The notes under the pieces were generated by a model. That model made no database searches. It saw nothing but the letters and a program-made list of their open reading frames with translations, and was not told where the DNA came from. DNA of 64,000 nucleotides, taken from assembly GCA_035626595.1 (NCBI GenBank), contig DASPNJ010000152.1, positions 1 to 64,000 of the forward strand, in the 5' to 3' direction. Below, one piece after another: positions 34,566 to 43,758 of this stretch. The DNA is from JAQGMV01 sp035626595. Lineage in GTDB: Bacteria > Pseudomonadota > Gammaproteobacteria > Burkholderiales > SG8-41. Position 1 is the stretch's first letter. The number at the start of each line of letters is the position of its first letter. The position numbers and the translations under genes were made by a program.

Positions 34566-35591
34566 TTACGCGCGCGGAAAAAGCAGCGCGCCGGATGCCG
34601 AATAATCCGGGAGCACGCCCGGCGCGTGCAGCGGCTCGCCGAGCCGGCATTCGCCGACCAGCGCGGCGATCGAGCGCTCGACGTCCGCGAGATCGTCGGC
34701 GGGATGCAGCGGCCAGCGAAAGCCTTCGACCATCGTGTCGTCGAACGGCGTCGTCAGCGTGACCCGCAGCTCACCGCTTGCGTGCATGGAGACGGTCACC
34801 TGTGGATCGCCGACGGCGGCGCGAAAACGCCTGACACAGTTGCTGATGAACAGATTGAACGCGGTTTCGATCCCGGCGCGCCGGCCGAGCCACGCCGCGG
34901 AGTACAGGCCCGCCGGCGGCCGCGGCATGGGCAGCACTTGCGCGGCGGGCGTCGCGAGCTGCGCCGCCATCGCGCGCAGCGCGGGCGTGCCCCACGCGCC
35001 GATGTTCGATCCGGCAACGATCACGCCCGGCGCATTGGATGGCTCGACGCTCGCGCCCACGAGCAGCCGCACGTGGACCTCTTCGGCGCCGCGGGAGAGC
35101 GCGATAGGCGCCGGCTCCAGCGCGCGCAAGCCCGTGCTCTCCGACGCCTGCAGCACTTCGCTCGGCGCGAGCCGCTCGATCTGTTCGATCGACACGAGCG
35201 CGTTGCCGAAGCCGACGTTGCGGCTGCCGCCGAAGGCACCGTTTTCTTCGAGCGCACGCGAGAGCATGCCCACGTCTGGCAATACGCACGATAGCGAGGC
35301 TGCAGCGCTCGCTCCACAGACGATCACCCAGGGCATCGCGAACACGCGGGTCATGACGGCGGTTTCGCCGGCAGGACGCTCGACCGCGGCGCACAGCGCG
35401 TGCCACAGCCTCGAATACGTCTGCGCTGAAGGCGCTGCCGCGAGCGCCGCGCCGATGTCAGTGTCCCGCTGTGCCTGCGCCAACTCGCGCAGCGCCGCGA
35501 CGAGTGCATCGCGGCTGTCGTCGCGCGCCGCGAGCGCAAGCAGCGGATGACCGGCGTCGCCGGCGCCGTAGCGGCGTGGATCGGCGAGCAT
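34566..35591 (-). CDS. Hypothetical protein, family not recognised
   Basis: 341 residues. I do not recognise a domain. The protein is soluble, Ala-rich, without a signal peptide and with few charged clusters. Features are a Gly/Asn-rich GAFGGSRNVGFGN stretch near residue 120 and a region with FNLFISNCVRRF near 245 that looks like a helix. The codon use and GC content match neighbouring genes, and the frame is long and open, so it is very probably real. It lies 36 bases upstream of srkA in the same direction and may belong to the same operon. Confidence 0.7.
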   Translation of the reverse strand: MLADPRRYGAGDAGHPLLALAARDDSRDALVAALRELAQAQRDTDIGAALAAAPSAQTYSRLWHALCAAVERPAGETAVMTRVFAMPWVIVCGASAAASLSCVLPDVGMLSRALEENGAFGGSRNVGFGNALVSIEQIERLAPSEVLQASESTGLRALEPAPIALSRGAEEVHVRLLVGASVEPSNAPGVIVAGSNIGAWGTPALRAMAAQLATPAAQVLPMPRPPAGLYSAAWLGRRAGIETAFNLFISNCVRRFRAAVGDPQVTVSMHASGELRVTLTTPFDDTMVEGFRWPLHPADDLADVERSIAALVGECRLGEPLHAPGVLPDYSASGALLFPRA

Positions 35592-35620
35592 GGCTCAGAA
35601 GTTAAGGAAAGGAGGTAACG

Positions 35621-35643
35621 GAGGGAAACCATGGGTTTCCCTC
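35621..35643. repeat. Perfect inverted repeat
   Basis: GAGGGAAACC (35621-35630) and GGTTTCCCTC (35634-35643) flank ATG as a 3-base loop. The element lies between the start of the hypothetical gene (35591) and the stop of a Bug gene (35688). It could be a terminator stem for the Bug operon or an operator for the hypothetical gene. Confidence 0.65.
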
Positions 35644-35687
35644 TGTTCGTGTGGCCGCGAGGCCCGAGCTGAAGGCGAGCGCGGCCA

Positions 35688-36632
35688 CTAGTCGACTCGG
35701 GCACCGGACTGCTTCACGACTTTCGCCCACTTCGCAGAGTCGGCGCGGATCACCTTGCCGAACGCATCCGGCGTGCCGCCGGCCGCTTCGGCAGTCTGTG
35801 CGTTGAGCATTTTCACGAGCTCCGCCGATTGCAGCGCCTTGTTGAGCTCCGCGTTGACGCGCGTGACGACCGCCCGCGGCGTGCCCGCCGGCGCAACGAT
35901 GCCGAACCAATTCACGACTTCGTACCCCGGGACGGTTTCAGCAATGGCGGGAACCTCGGGAAACGCGGGGGAACGCTTCGGTCCCGTCACGCCGAGCGCG
36001 CGGAGCTTCCCTTGCTTCACCTGCGGCGTAAGGGGAACCGCGCTCGCGATCGTGAGCGCAATCTGGCCGCCCAGCATGTCGGTGATCATCGGTCCGGTAC
36101 CCTTGTACGGCACGTGGGTCAGATCGACCTTCGCCATCGTCTTGAACAGCTCCATCGCGAGGTGGCTCGATGATCCGCTCCCGCCGGAGCCGTAGTTGAT
36201 GCCCGGCTTCGCGCGCGCGGTCGCGATCAGGTCCTTCACGCTTTTAGCCGGCAGCGACGGACCCGCCGCCATCATCAGCGGCACGGCCACGAACTGGATC
36301 ACCGGCACGAAATCCTTCACCGGGTCGTAGGTGACTTTGCGGTAGAGGTGCGGATTGATCACGTGCGGAATCGAAGTAAAGAGCAGCGTATAGCCGTCGG
36401 GATTCGCGCGCGCCGCGATCTCGGTCGCGATCAAACCGCCCGCGCCGCCGCGGTTATCGACGACGACCTGCTGGCCGAGTCCATTCGACAGGTGCTGAGC
36501 TGCAACGCGTCCGAGAATGTCGGCAGCGCCGCCCGGCGGAAAGCCCACCACGAGGCGCACCGGGCGATCGGGGTAGGCCTGCGCCGATACCGCGCCCGTC
36601 AGCAGCGCAAGCAGAAGAAAAAGCCATCGCAT
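35688..36632 (-). CDS. Bug family substrate-binding protein
   Basis: 314 residues from the ATG at 36632, preceded by a good GGAGGG and giving the signal peptide RWLFLLLALLTGAVSAQA. A 76-codon upstream extension lies inside the preceding Bug gene and was rejected. Core motifs: YPDRPVRLVVGFPPGGAAD, VDNRGGAGGLIATEI and HVPYKGTGPMITD. The start lies 2 bases after the stop of the upstream Bug gene, so the two are a coupled pair. Ligand unknown. Confidence 0.92.
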   Translation of the reverse strand: MRWLFLLLALLTGAVSAQAYPDRPVRLVVGFPPGGAADILGRVAAQHLSNGLGQQVVVDNRGGAGGLIATEIAARANPDGYTLLFTSIPHVINPHLYRKVTYDPVKDFVPVIQFVAVPLMMAAGPSLPAKSVKDLIATARAKPGINYGSGGSGSSSHLAMELFKTMAKVDLTHVPYKGTGPMITDMLGGQIALTIASAVPLTPQVKQGKLRALGVTGPKRSPAFPEVPAIAETVPGYEVVNWFGIVAPAGTPRAVVTRVNAELNKALQSAELVKMLNAQTAEAAGGTPDAFGKVIRADSAKWAKVVKQSGARVD

Positions 36633-36634
36633 GA

Positions 36635-37609
36635 TCAACCCTCCGACTTCGCGCCCGAAGCGCGCACTGCCTTGCCCCATTTGTCGATCTCGCTGCGGAA
36701 AAACGCGGTGAACTGCTCCGGCGTGTCGCCGACGAACTCCGCGCCTTCCGGCGTCATGCGATTCCGGATGTCCGGTGCGCCGATCGCCTTCGTCGCCTCC
36801 GCGTGCAGCTTCGTCACGATCTCGCCCGGCGTGCCGGTCGGCACCGACATGCCGAACCACGATCCGGTCTCGAAGCCTTTGAGTCCCTGCTCGCTGACCG
36901 TCGCAATCTCCGGAACCGCCGGCACGCGCTTCAGCGCGGTCACGCCGAGCGCGCGCACCTTGTTGCTTTTGACGTGCGGCAGCGTCGAGACCATCGCGCC
37001 GAAGTAGACCTCGATGTGTCCCGCGATGATGTCCACGAACGCCGGCGACGCGCCCCTGTAGGGCACGTGCACCATCTTCACGCCGGACATCGACTTGAAG
37101 ATCTCGCCGGCGAGGTGGTGCGGGCTGCCAATGCCGGTGGAGCCGTGACGCAGCTTGTCCGGGTGCGCTTTGGCGATCGCGATCAGCTCTTTCACGTTCT
37201 TCGCGGGCACCGACGGGTGCACGACCACGACGCCAGGCACTTTCGCGTAGTTAATGATGTGCACGAAATCGCGCATGATGTCGAAGTTGAGCTTCGGATA
37301 CAGCGTCGGGTTGATCGCGTTGGCGACCGTTGGCATGAACAGCGTGTAGCCGTCGGGCGCGGCTTTCGCCGCAACTTCCGTACCGATATTGGTGCCTCCG
37401 CCCGGCCGGTTTTCGACGATCACCTGCTGGCCCCACGCCTCGGTGAGCTTCTGCCCGACGGCACGCGCGAGCATGTCGGCCGTGCCGCCGGGCGTGTACC
37501 CGACGATGTAGCGAATGGGTTTGACGGGATACGAAGCGCTTTGCGCGAGCGCGGCAGTCGAGCCAGTGAGCAAGGCAATGACTGCGGCGGCGGTTACGGA
37601 AGATTTCAT
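36635..37609 (-). CDS. Bug family substrate-binding protein
   Basis: 324 residues, first of a coupled pair of Bug genes on the minus strand. The signal peptide is KSSVTAAAVIALLTGSTAALA, followed by YPVKPIRYIVGYTPGGTAD, ENRPGGGTNIGTEV and HVPYRGASPAFVD. No transporter membrane genes are adjacent. Upstream, 34 bases away on the same strand, is an M23 peptidase gene, so an operon with GGT-like, peptidase and two Bug genes is possible. Confidence 0.92.
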   Translation of the reverse strand: MKSSVTAAAVIALLTGSTAALAQSASYPVKPIRYIVGYTPGGTADMLARAVGQKLTEAWGQQVIVENRPGGGTNIGTEVAAKAAPDGYTLFMPTVANAINPTLYPKLNFDIMRDFVHIINYAKVPGVVVVHPSVPAKNVKELIAIAKAHPDKLRHGSTGIGSPHHLAGEIFKSMSGVKMVHVPYRGASPAFVDIIAGHIEVYFGAMVSTLPHVKSNKVRALGVTALKRVPAVPEIATVSEQGLKGFETGSWFGMSVPTGTPGEIVTKLHAEATKAIGAPDIRNRMTPEGAEFVGDTPEQFTAFFRSEIDKWGKAVRASGAKSEG

Positions 37610-37643
37610 GCGTGCGGCCTTTCGGTTGATCTGCGTAGTTAAG

Positions 37644-38645
37644 TCAGGGCTTCATGTGCAGGTCGCGGACGATCGAGACGATCTCCTGCGCGCCGCGAAC
37701 GAGCCTGTACTCGCCGCGGTAGGTGCCGGCCGTCCATCCAGCGTCACGCCGCTTCCTGCCGACGTACAGAAACGCATCCGCCTTGTTCGCGCCCGCACGG
37801 CGTTTCTCTTCGGCGAGGATCGCGCCGTCCGGCCCGAAGATGCGGATGTACTCCAAGTCGCCGCGCTGGAGCCCGAACATGTAAATCCAGAACACCAGCG
37901 CGTCGGCGCGGCGTCCGGGCAGATCGGGCGGGTCCGCCTGGATCGCCTCGAAACTCGGCGGCGCTCCGGCGAAGCCCGCGGACAATAACCCGCTCGGCGC
38001 GTAGGCCAGGACCTGCTGCGTGGCGCTCTCCCACAGCGGCGTCGCGCCTGCACCGCAATCGGACGCCTGCGACGTGCCGACGAACGGATCGATTTTGCGG
38101 CCGTTGTGGCGCACGCTCAGATGGAGGTGCGGAAACTCGGTGTGGCCCGAAAGGCCGATCATCCCGAGGACCTGCCCGCGTTTGACGGCCTGGCCGGGCT
38201 TTACGGCGACACTCCCTCGGCGCAGGTGACTGTACTGTGTCTCCCAGCCCTCGCCGTGGTCCACCGCCACCGCGTTGCCCGCCTCGCGGCCTTTCACCGC
38301 ATCCTTGCCGATGACGCGGAAGCTCACGTCGTCCATGCTGTCGCGCACCGCGCGCACGCGCCCATTCGCCGCGGCGAGCACGGCGACACCGCGCTTCATC
38401 GCCGCGAGATTCGGCAGGCGTATGTCGGTGCCGTCGTGTCCGTCATAGCTCAGCAGGCCGCAGCGATAGTCCTTCGCGCCGGGCCCTGCGTCATGATCGA
38501 AATAATTCTGGACGGCGCACGTCTTGCCGATCTCGCATTGCACGGGCAACGACAGGGCCGGAACGCCCGCGGACGCGGCGCTCGCCCCGACTGCGACGAG
38601 CGCTGCGAATGCAACGAGGCGGCGCAGCGAAACCGCGCCGTTCAC
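37644..38645 (-). CDS. M23 family metallopeptidase, exported
   Basis: 333 residues starting with GTG at 38645, overlapping the upstream GGT-like stop as GTGA; longer versions add an Arg-rich leader. The signal peptide is RRLVAFAALVAVGASAASA. LytM-type zinc ligands are H70 and D74 in DGHDGTDIRL and H175 in PHLHLSV. The C-terminal 130 residues form a separate beta-rich domain (WIYMFGLQRGDLEYI). M23 enzymes cut peptidoglycan cross-links. Its coupling to a gamma-glutamyltransferase-like gene is unusual and suggests murein-peptide salvage. Confidence 0.92.
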   Translation of the reverse strand: MNGAVSLRRLVAFAALVAVGASAASAGVPALSLPVQCEIGKTCAVQNYFDHDAGPGAKDYRCGLLSYDGHDGTDIRLPNLAAMKRGVAVLAAANGRVRAVRDSMDDVSFRVIGKDAVKGREAGNAVAVDHGEGWETQYSHLRRGSVAVKPGQAVKRGQVLGMIGLSGHTEFPHLHLSVRHNGRKIDPFVGTSQASDCGAGATPLWESATQQVLAYAPSGLLSAGFAGAPPSFEAIQADPPDLPGRRADALVFWIYMFGLQRGDLEYIRIFGPDGAILAEEKRRAGANKADAFLYVGRKRRDAGWTAGTYRGEYRLVRGAQEIVSIVRDLHMKP

Positions 38646-40363
38646 CAACCCAGCACGTATGCCGGCCGGCGGGTATCGGCGCCGCCGTGCAGGACTCCGT
38701 TCTTGTGGTCGGCGACGATCGCGCATACGGCGCCTGCGAGCCACGTCGTGTCCGGCCAGTCGTAGACGGTGTGCCCGAGATCGGCGAGCTGACCGCGCGT
38801 CGATTTCTCGATGCGTGACTCGAGGTACAGCCGGCCCGGATAGTACGGGTGCGGCTCGAATGATCCCGGGAAGCTGTAGTTCGCGAAGCGCGGCGCGTCG
38901 ATTGCGCCCTGCGGATCCATGCCGAACACGTTGATGTTCAGGAACACCTGGAGCATCGACTGCGGCTGGACGTCGCCGCCCGGCGTGCCGAACGGCATAT
39001 AGACCTTACCGTTCTTGAAGGCCATCGCCGGACTCGGCGTGAGCCGCGGCCGCTTGCCCGGCGCGACCGAAGATGGATGCGTGGGATCCGCCCACGATTG
39101 CGTGCCGCGGCCCGAGCAGAGGATGCCCACGCCCGGAATGAGCGGCGTGTTGTTGGAGCCGTCGCTCGGCGTGCACGACATCGCGTTGCCGTCCTTGTCG
39201 ATCACGCAAAGATAAGACGTGTCACCGGGGCCCGGCGCTTCGGCCGACTGCGGCTCGGGCATCCAGCGATTCGCAATCTCGCTGAGCGTCTTCGGGTCAC
39301 CCGCCGGCGGCATCTCGCGCCACGCCTTTTCGGCGCTGATGAGCGAACGGCGCCAGGCGGCGTATTTGTCCGACATGAGTCCCGCGATCGGCACCTTGTG
39401 GAACTTCGGATCGCCGAAGTGGTTGTGGCGATCGGAGAAGGCGAGCTTGAGCGCCTCGGTGACGACGTGGATGTACTCGGGCGAGTTGTGCCCCATCGCT
39501 TTCAGATCGAAGTGCTTGAGCACGTTCAGCGTCATCGGCAGCACCGGGCCCTGCGACCACGGCCCGCACGCGTGCACGTCCATGCCCATGAAGCGCGTGC
39601 GCACCGTGGGCTCGAAATTGACCGAGTAAGCGGCGAAATCCTCGAAGCGCATGAGCCCGCCTTCGCGCTCGATGAAGCGCGTGACTTCGCGGGCGATGTC
39701 GCCTTTGTAGAACGCGTCGCGCGCGGCCTTCAGCCCCGCCTTGCGGCCCTTGCGCCGCGCGACCTTGCGCTCTTCGTCGGCCATGAACTTGAGCGTGCGT
39801 CCGAGATCGGACTGCACGAACACTTCGCCGGTCTCCGGCGGACGGCCTTTCGGCAGGAACACCTTGCGGCTCGACGGCCAGCGCTGGTACGACGACAGAT
39901 TGTCCTTGATGAACTGCGACATGAGCGGGTGCATCGGAAAGCCCTCCGATGCGAACCGCGTCGCGGCCGCGGCGACTTCGCCGAAGCTCATCGTGCCGAA
40001 ATTCGCGAGCGCCGTGATCCAGGCATCCGGCGCGGCCGGCACCACGCAGCGCTCGACCCCCGGCGGAATTTTTCCCCCGTGCTTCTTGTTGAAGTAATCG
40101 GGCGTCACCGCTTTCGGCCAGACCCCGAGCCCGTCGATGCAGCTCACCTTGCGGTTCTTCGCGGTATAGATGATCTGCGGCGCGACACCGCCGAAGTTCA
40201 CCTTGTCGGTCTGCAGCACGTCGATCGCAATGCCGGCGGCGACGCCGGCGTCGATCGCATTGCCCCCGGCTTCGAGGATCTCGAAGCCCGCGTGCGCCGC
40301 GAGATAGTGGCCGGCCGAAACCACGTGCCGGGTGCCCATGATGCTCATGCGTGCGGAAGCCAT
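38642..40363 (-). CDS. Gamma-glutamyltransferase family protein
   Basis: 573 residues from the ATG at 40363, with GGAGAACG upstream. The GGT proenzyme fold is shown by EILEAGGNAIDAGVAAGIAI, the PWSQGPVLP segment and PSPAMAFKNGK. The likely Ntn nucleophile is T382 in GDTSYLCVIDKDGN, dividing the protein into about 381- and 192-residue parts. No signal peptide is evident, so it is probably cytoplasmic. It is clearly diverged from the other two GGT-like proteins here. Divergent from a TctC-type receptor gene 80 bases away. Confidence 0.86.
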   Translation of the reverse strand: MASARMSIMGTRHVVSAGHYLAAHAGFEILEAGGNAIDAGVAAGIAIDVLQTDKVNFGGVAPQIIYTAKNRKVSCIDGLGVWPKAVTPDYFNKKHGGKIPPGVERCVVPAAPDAWITALANFGTMSFGEVAAAATRFASEGFPMHPLMSQFIKDNLSSYQRWPSSRKVFLPKGRPPETGEVFVQSDLGRTLKFMADEERKVARRKGRKAGLKAARDAFYKGDIAREVTRFIEREGGLMRFEDFAAYSVNFEPTVRTRFMGMDVHACGPWSQGPVLPMTLNVLKHFDLKAMGHNSPEYIHVVTEALKLAFSDRHNHFGDPKFHKVPIAGLMSDKYAAWRRSLISAEKAWREMPPAGDPKTLSEIANRWMPEPQSAEAPGPGDTSYLCVIDKDGNAMSCTPSDGSNNTPLIPGVGILCSGRGTQSWADPTHPSSVAPGKRPRLTPSPAMAFKNGKVYMPFGTPGGDVQPQSMLQVFLNINVFGMDPQGAIDAPRFANYSFPGSFEPHPYYPGRLYLESRIEKSTRGQLADLGHTVYDWPDTTWLAGAVCAIVADHKNGVLHGGADTRRPAYVLGW

Positions 40364-40443
40364 AATCGTTCTCCGGCGTGGACTTGGGAAAGGGAAGGAA
40401 GAAACGCTAAATTCTAGCGCCATTCAACTGCCCGCCTCCACGT

Positions 40444-41424
40444 ATGAGCACCGTTCGCATCCTGTCGTTCGCCGTAATCTGGATCCTCGCCGGACCCGCG
40501 CTCTCGCAGTCCACCGTGTGGGCGCCGACGAGACCGGTCGAGCTCGTCGTCGGGGTCGGCCCCGGCGGCGGCGTCGATCGCACGGCGCGTCTCGTGCAGA
40601 AGATCGTGCAGGAGCGCAAGCTCGTGCCGGTGCCGGTGAACGTCGTGAACAAGCCCGGCGGTGGGGGAACGATCGCGCACGCGTATGTCGGCCAACGCGC
40701 AGGCGATGCGCACCACCTCGAGATCACGGCCACGTCGCTCCTCACGAACAACATCACGGGGCGGACAGCTTTCAGCCATCGTGACGTGACGCCGGTCGCG
40801 ATGCTGTACGACGAGTATCTCGGTTTCGCCGTCGCGGCGAATTCACCGATCGCCGACGCGAAAGGGCTCGTGGCGGCCCTGAAAGAGCGCATCGACGGCG
40901 TGCCGATCGGGATCGCGACCAGCGCGGGAAACACCAATCACATCGGGGCCGGCCTCATCGCCAAAGCCGCCGGCGCGGAGGTGAAAAAACTCAAAGTCGT
41001 GGTGTTCAACTCCGGCGGCGAATCGATGACGGCGCTTCTCGGCGGCCATGTTGCCGTCGTCGTGACGCCTTCGGCCAATCTCATTCCACACATGCAGGCC
41101 GGGCGCATGCGCGTGCTCGCGGTGTCGGCGCCGAAGCGGCTCGCGGGCGCGCTCGCCACGGTGCCGACGTGGAAGGAGCACGGCATCGACGCCGTGGTCG
41201 CGAACTGGCGGCCCGTGGTCGGCGCCAGAAGCTGGACGCCGGCGCAGATCGCGTACTGGGAAGCCGTCTTCGCAAAGGTGGTCGCGAGCGAAGACTGGAC
41301 GGCGGAGATCGAACGCTCCGGCGGCGTACCGCACTTCATGGGCAGCCGCGAGCTCGGCGCTTTTTTCGAACGTCAGCACGGCGAATTCCGCGCGATCCTG
41401 GGCGAGCTCGGTCTGGCGAAATAG
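40444..41424 (+). CDS. TctC-type tripartite tricarboxylate transporter receptor
   Basis: 326 residues with the signal peptide STVRILSFAVIWILAGPALS. It belongs to a different branch from the other Bug proteins: the core starts RPVELVVGVGPGGGVDRTAR and has VNKPGGGGTIAHAY, while HVPYKG is replaced by VVFNSGGES. This branch is closer to true TctC-like receptors than to BugD/E types. It is divergent from a GGT-like gene and begins a run of three receptors on the plus strand. No tctA or tctB genes follow. Confidence 0.9.
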   Translation: MSTVRILSFAVIWILAGPALSQSTVWAPTRPVELVVGVGPGGGVDRTARLVQKIVQERKLVPVPVNVVNKPGGGGTIAHAYVGQRAGDAHHLEITATSLLTNNITGRTAFSHRDVTPVAMLYDEYLGFAVAANSPIADAKGLVAALKERIDGVPIGIATSAGNTNHIGAGLIAKAAGAEVKKLKVVVFNSGGESMTALLGGHVAVVVTPSANLIPHMQAGRMRVLAVSAPKRLAGALATVPTWKEHGIDAVVANWRPVVGARSWTPAQIAYWEAVFAKVVASEDWTAEIERSGGVPHFMGSRELGAFFERQHGEFRAILGELGLAK

Positions 41425-41450
41425 GACTGCGGCCGCCGGCGGGCGTTACC

Positions 41451-41474
41451 GGTGCGCCATCGGCGCACGCTACG
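41451..41474. repeat. Family B palindrome
   Basis: GGTGCGCCATCGGCGCACGCTACG lies between two receptor genes. GGTGCGC pairs with the imperfect GCGCACG. Same family as 2324 and 20597. Confidence 0.7.
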
Positions 41475-41528
41475 ATGCTGCGTTCGACGGCGGACGCTGT
41501 AGTATTCGCATTCCAGGGAGGAACAAAA

Positions 41529-42506
41529 ATGAAGAAGCCGTCGAGCCTGCGCGCATGCGCAGCACTGTACGTTTTCGCCCTCGCCCTGCCCGCTGCGGTC
41601 CTGGCACAGAGCTATCCCGCGAAGCCGGTGCGCATGATCGTGCCGTTCGCGCCCGGCGGAAATACCGACATCATCGCGCGCGTGTTCGCGCCGAAGATGG
41701 GCGAGGCGCTGGGCCAGCAGATCATCATCGATAACCGCGGCGGCGCCGGCAGCACGATCGGCACCGAGGCGGCCGCGCGCGCGGCGCCGGACGGATACAC
41801 GCTGCTCATGGTCTCCGCGGCGCATACGATCAATCCGGCGATGATCCGCAAGCTCAACTACGACTCGGTCAGGGATTTCACGCCGCTCGGCATCGTCGCG
41901 GACGTTCCGACCGCGCTCGTCGTGCATCCGTCGCTGCCGTCGAGGAACGTGAAGGAATTCATCGCGCTCGCGCGTTCGAAGCCCGGCGACATCAACTATT
42001 CGACGGCAGGCCGCGGCACCGTGGGTCATCTCGCCTCGGAGCTCCTGCAGTCGCTGGCGAAGGTGAAGCTCACGGGCGTGCACTACAAAGGCACCGGGCA
42101 GTCCATGATCGATCTCGTCGCCGGCCACGTGCAGATGCAGTTCCCCAGCATGCCGGCCGCGCTGCAGTTCTCCTCCGGCGGGCGGCTGCGCATGATCGCG
42201 CAGACCGGCGAGAAGCGCTCGCCCGCCGCGCCGAACGTGCCGACGATGCTGGAACAGGGCGTCAAGGATTTCGTGGTCGCCAGCGGCTTCGCGCTGTTCG
42301 GTCCGGCGAATCTGCCGCGACCGATCGCGGAGCGCGTCAATGGCGCGTTGGTAAAAGCGCTCAACGACTCGGCCGTGAAGTCGAATCTGTCCAAGCAGGG
42401 CGCCGACGTCGTCGCGAGCACGCCCGACGCGCACGACAAGTTCAACCGCGCCGAGATCGCGAAGTGGATCAAGGTTGCGCGCGCCGCGGGCATCGAGCCG
42501 GAGTGA
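41529..42506 (+). CDS. Bug family substrate-binding protein
   Basis: 325 residues from the ATG at 41529, preceded by AGGGAGGA. Signal peptide ends at LPAAVLAQS. Core: YPAKPVRMIVPFAPGGNTD, DNRGGAGSTIGTEA and HYKGTGQSMIDLVAG. It shares STAGRGTVGHLASELL, RMIAQTGEKRS and the C-terminus GIEPE with the next Bug gene, so these two are the closest paralogues in the window and probably arose by tandem duplication. They are separated by an 8-base tandem repeat array. Confidence 0.92.
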   Translation: MKKPSSLRACAALYVFALALPAAVLAQSYPAKPVRMIVPFAPGGNTDIIARVFAPKMGEALGQQIIIDNRGGAGSTIGTEAAARAAPDGYTLLMVSAAHTINPAMIRKLNYDSVRDFTPLGIVADVPTALVVHPSLPSRNVKEFIALARSKPGDINYSTAGRGTVGHLASELLQSLAKVKLTGVHYKGTGQSMIDLVAGHVQMQFPSMPAALQFSSGGRLRMIAQTGEKRSPAAPNVPTMLEQGVKDFVVASGFALFGPANLPRPIAERVNGALVKALNDSAVKSNLSKQGADVVASTPDAHDKFNRAEIAKWIKVARAAGIEPE

Positions 42507-42508
42507 TC

Positions 42509-42582
42509 TGACGCGGTGACGAAGTGACGCGGTGACGTGCGGTGACGTGGTGACGTGGTGACGTGGTGACGCGGTGACGCGG
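42509..42582. repeat. Tandem array of an 8-base unit (TGACGYGG)
   Basis: Nine copies in a row: TGACGCGG, TGACGAAG, TGACGCGG, a 10-base variant TGACGTGCGG, three TGACGTGG and two TGACGCGG. The array starts 2 bases after the Bug stop codon and is followed by another partial TGACGTCG. It is non-coding, and copy number could vary between strains by slippage. Confidence 0.9.
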
Positions 42583-42647
42583 ACGCCGTGACGTCGCGCT
42601 GGTAGCGCACCGTAAAACGAACAAAAAACGACGCTGAGGAGGTGGCG

Positions 42648-43610
42648 ATGAAAAAGCGAAGCGCAGTCGCGGCGCTCGTGCTGGCACTTGGCGCCGGCAA
42701 CGCGTCGGCACAGGCCTTTCCGGCGAAGCCGGTGCGCATCATCAATCCCGCGGCACCGGGCGGTAACAGCGAGATCTTCTTTCGCCTGCTGCAGCCGAAG
42801 ATGACCGAAGCGCTGGGTCAGCAGATCGTCATGGACTACCGGCCCGGCGCCGGCGGCACGATCGGCGGCGAAGTCATCGCGCGCAGCGCGCCCGACGGCT
42901 ACACCACCGGTCTCGTCGCCGCGAGCTTCATGATCAATCCGGTGATGATCCGCAAGATGCCCTACGACACGGTGAAGGACTTCACCGACCTCGGCCTCAT
43001 CGTGGACGTTCCCTCCGGGCTCGTCGTGCATCCGTCGCTGCCCGTGAAGACCGTGAAGCAGCTCATCGCGCTCGCGAAGACCCGTCCCGGGCAGATCTTC
43101 TATTCCACTTCCGGTCGCGGCACCGTGGGGCACCTCGCCGCGGAGCTCCTCAATTCCAGCGCCGGTATCAAGCTCGTGCACGTGCCGTACAAGGGCGCCG
43201 GCCCTGCCGTAATCGATCTCATCGCCGGACAAGTGCAGATGCAGTTCGCCAGCGTGCCGCTCCTCGTCGGTCATGTGAAGAACGGAAAGCTGCGCATGAT
43301 CGCGCAGACGGGGGAGAAACGCGCATCGTTCGCGCAGGAGGTGCCCACGATGATCGAAGCCGGCGTTCCGGAGTTCGTGGTGAAGAGCCTGTTCGGCTTC
43401 GTGGGACCGGCCGGGATTGCGCGTCCTGTCGTGGAGAAGCTCAACTCGGCGCTCGTCGCGGCGATTCGCGATCCAGCGAACAACAGGGCGCTGACCGAGC
43501 GCGGCGCCGAACCGATCGGGAGCTCGCCGGAAGAGCACGCCGCGGTAACGCGCGCCGAAATCCAGAAGTGGCGAAAGGTCGCGAAGGAATCCGGCATCGA
43601 GCCGCAATGA
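42648..43610 (+). CDS. Bug family substrate-binding protein, paralogue of preceding gene
   Basis: 320 residues from the ATG at 42648; the strong ribosome site AGGAGG at 42637-42642 decides this start over the GTG at 42642. Signal peptide KKRSAVAALVLALGAGNASA. The usual VPFAPGG is changed to INPAAPGGNSEIF, while STSGRGTVGHLAAELL, HVPYKGAGPAVIDLIAG and RMIAQTGEKR are shared with its upstream paralogue. The following 148-base gap carries only a TATAAT (43723-43728). Confidence 0.92.
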   Translation: MKKRSAVAALVLALGAGNASAQAFPAKPVRIINPAAPGGNSEIFFRLLQPKMTEALGQQIVMDYRPGAGGTIGGEVIARSAPDGYTTGLVAASFMINPVMIRKMPYDTVKDFTDLGLIVDVPSGLVVHPSLPVKTVKQLIALAKTRPGQIFYSTSGRGTVGHLAAELLNSSAGIKLVHVPYKGAGPAVIDLIAGQVQMQFASVPLLVGHVKNGKLRMIAQTGEKRASFAQEVPTMIEAGVPEFVVKSLFGFVGPAGIARPVVEKLNSALVAAIRDPANNRALTERGAEPIGSSPEEHAAVTRAEIQKWRKVAKESGIEPQ

Positions 43611-43722
43611 CAGTTGCGGCGCTCGCGAGGAGCCACCTGCGTTCGCCCTGAGTCCATCGAGAAGCTCAGGACACTCTGCGCTGCAAGCCCAGCCGACGGA
43701 CGTGGCGATCTCGTGGCGCACG

Positions 43723-43728
43723 TATAAT
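43723..43728 (+). promoter_or_regulatory. -10 box upstream of GGT-like gene
   Basis: A perfect TATAAT lies 30 bases before the ATG of the third GGT-like gene. No convincing -35 box is visible at the right distance. Confidence 0.4.
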
Positions 43729-43758
43729 TCGTCAATTCCGTAACGCCCGCTCTTGCTA

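Noticed and set aside
40405..40419. CGCTA-AATTC-TAGCG inverted repeat as a regulator operator
   Set aside because: Only 5-base arms; too short to support without replicate sites, though it lies between divergent starts.
42509..42582. CRISPR-like array
   Set aside because: The units are 8 bases with no spacers; it is a simple tandem repeat.
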